20,598 bases of DNA from Funneliformis mosseae (Eukaryota > Glomeromycota > Glomeromycetes > Glomerales > Glomeraceae): the NCBI GenBank assembly GCA_910592005.1, contig CAJVPP010001354.1:1-20598 (forward strand), given 5' to 3'. Both the position numbers and the translations under genes were made by a program. A model generated the notes under the pieces. The model was not told where the DNA came from and did not search any database. It saw only the letters and a list, made by a program, of their open reading frames with translations. Shown here piece after piece: positions 19,012 to 20,598 of the stretch (position 1 is the stretch's first letter; each line of letters opens with the position of its first letter).

Positions 19012-20460
19012 ATGGAAGTTAACAACCATACCGTTGTGAAATTAACCTCCTAACAAGATCAAGTCATATAAGAAAAGTTTATAAGATCACTTGAAAATTC
19101 AGATACAGAAGATGATCGTTCATATAAATGTAAATGTGAACAAGACAATGAAGACGAAATTAAACAAGTTACTCTGAAAAATAAGATAGTTTCATTTTAA
19201 TATATAGCCTAATAACAGTGTTTTAAGTTTTGAGTAGATTACTCATTTTTATTTTTAATTACTAAAAGTATGAACAAGAATCAGAATCAAATGATGATTC
19301 TTCTTATGATTTAAGTTATGAAATTCAACAACCATACTCTCCTAAAGATTCTTTCTTTAAAGATACTGAAAGTGAAAATAGTGTTATTACCAATATTTCT
19401 TAGAGTTTTGCACCATTAGAGAATTCAGAAACTGATTTATTTGTAAATGGTGTAAATTTATCAGAAAAATTTTAAAATATTTATTAATAAAGTGATATTA
19501 TACATTAATAAAAAGAATCTATATATTGAGTTTCACATTCACAAAATCTTATCATTGTCATCTATACTTGTTCTCATATTGAACTCTTACTCTATTAAAA
19601 TAGTTAAAGTGTTTGGTTTAGATTTATTGGAACTAACTCATCAAAAATATATATCAGAATTATCTCTACAATTAGATATAAAGATCGAGAATATATACTA
19701 AAGTGTTATCAAAATATATCTGGATGAATCATGCATCAATGGTATCAAATTACTTTGTACGAAGCTTGTAGAAAAAAGTAAATTAATGGATAATTTCAGA
19801 TTTTGATTCAAGACTTGATAAGAACTCTATCATATAAAAAGATAAGAAATAATCTGAACGAATTAACTCTAATAATAAATTATTTAGACAGGATCATAAA
19901 AAATGCATTCTATATTCCTGACAACCATATAGTATAATAGTTAAACACAGCCTTATTGAAAAATAAAGTAAGGAAATTTGATAGTTCAAAGATGAAACAA
20001 TTAGATTTTGTTGTTTCAGTTAACTATTAATCTCAATCAGCAAATGTAATCTATATAGGTAAAATGATCAGACTAACTGAGAAAAATAACATTTTCAAAA
20101 ATTGTTTTGACCTAATAAGAATTAGAATTTTCATAAAAGACTGTGTTGATTTAGCTATTTTGTGAAAAGCAGAGATTAAGATATTAGATTTTCAATGTAT
20201 TAGATATAAAATAGATTTTTATGTGCTTGATCTAAAAGAGGATAAAATATACGCAATGAATTATATTGCACAGATATCAGTTAATAAAATCCACAGTGTC
20301 AAAAGAAAATATCTATTATAGTATAGACAATACTAGTATCATTTTTCTGAAGGTTTTATTGATAAAGTTAGTATTATAATAATGTTTTTCTTTATGTCAA
20401 ACTGCAAAATATTTAATAAAATACCTGTTAGCATTTTTCTTATATATTAGCTAATATATA
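19012..20460 (+). pseudogene. Decayed repeated gene, copy B (unknown family)
   Basis: The relic starts with ATG at 19012 (MEVNNHTVVKLTS, then a stop) and continues in the same frame through FIRSLENSDTEDDRSYKC to about 19188. A probable intron (about 19189-19269) ends in ctaaaag, after which the frame resumes with YEQESESNDDSSYDLSYEIQ, an acidic Ser-rich segment. Many stops and shifts follow. Later blocks are MHQWYQITLYEAC (about 19730), IQDLIRTLSYKKIRNN (about 19808), VTYI-like sequence, FKNCFDLIRIRIFIKDCVD (about 20096) and IDFYVLDLKEDKIYAMNYIA (about 20213). From about 19270 on it matches copy A (837-2290, minus strand), and both end at the same 20-bp palindrome. Copy B lacks some sequence present in copy A. 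The family is unknown to me; it looks like a dispersed multicopy gene or mobile-element gene. It cannot encode a full protein here. Confidence 0.65.
20441..20460. repeat. 20-bp perfect palindrome at the end of repeat copy B
   Basis: Identical to 837-856 and, after inversion, at the equivalent end of the copy. The next base starts an unrelated sequence. Confidence 0.8.
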
Positions 20461-20598
20461 GTGGCTACCAAAAGAAACGCAAGTGTGATTGGTTACCTTT
20501 GAACGGCTATAACTCATCAATCACAAATGCTAGAAACATGATCTTGTACTTGTTTTAAAGCCCAAATCTTAAAGGATATCCTGGCGAAATCTAGTATC
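20461..20598. mobile_element. Possible end of a DNA transposon, cut by the window edge
   Basis: Directly after ...AATATATA the composition changes and a sequence beginning GTGGCTACCAAAAGAAACGC runs to the window end. A CAGTGG/GTGG...CAAAAG-type start next to TA is reminiscent of Tc1/mariner inverted termini, which insert at TA. An 8-bp inverted repeat, TGTGATTG (20484-20491) with CAATCACA (20518-20525), lies inside. The other end and any transposase are outside the window, so this is a weak inference. Confidence 0.25.

Noticed and set aside
1..20598. CRISPR arrays, bacterial operons, phage or plasmid features
   Set aside because: No regularly spaced repeats or prokaryotic gene organisation; all real genes are intron-containing eukaryotic genes.

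Overview
The window is eukaryotic and almost certainly fungal. It is very AT-rich, every gene is split by short GT-AG introns (mostly 50-240 nt), and the predicted proteins are conserved housekeeping proteins. Base composition, intron style and the degenerate repeats around a compact gene block suggest an early-diverging fungus such as an arbuscular mycorrhizal (Rhizophagus-like) species. That placement is inference; no marker for the species was read.

Layout. Positions 1-5435 are a gene-poor flank: AT-rich sequence, a decayed repeated gene on the minus strand (837-2290), a second decayed coding region on the plus strand (3373-5290), a 29-base poly(A) run and a small GC-rich island. Positions 5965-16878 hold seven intact genes in strictly alternating orientation: ARL2 (+), 60S ribosomal protein L28 (-), complex I NDUFB8 (+), an unrecognised 714-residue acidic protein (-), ESCRT-II SNF8/VPS22 (+), mitochondrial ribosomal L12 (-) and Rab GDI (+). 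Positions 16879-20598 are again gene-poor, with a second GC-rich island (about 17926-18065), a second copy of the repeated pseudogene in opposite orientation (19012-20460) and what may be the end of a DNA transposon at the right edge.

The gene models were built by splicing by eye. In six of the seven the exon phases close and the product matches its family along its whole length. The seventh, the unrecognised protein, has consistent phases, but its first intron acceptor is a choice. The genes do not form one pathway: GDI, ARL2 and SNF8 serve membrane traffic or small-GTPase biology, NDUFB8 and MRPL12 serve mitochondria, and L28 serves cytosolic translation. Their alternating order gives three divergent promoter regions and three short convergent 3' junctions.

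Most notable points: MRPL12 and GDI share one divergent promoter region and both have an intron directly after the ATG; the unrecognised protein carries two candidate PP1-docking motifs and three copies of a short hydrophobic motif; the gene block lies between inverted copies of one decayed element whose differences are almost all transitions and which both end in the same 20-bp palindrome; and two GC-rich islands have similarly spaced Pol III-like boxes.
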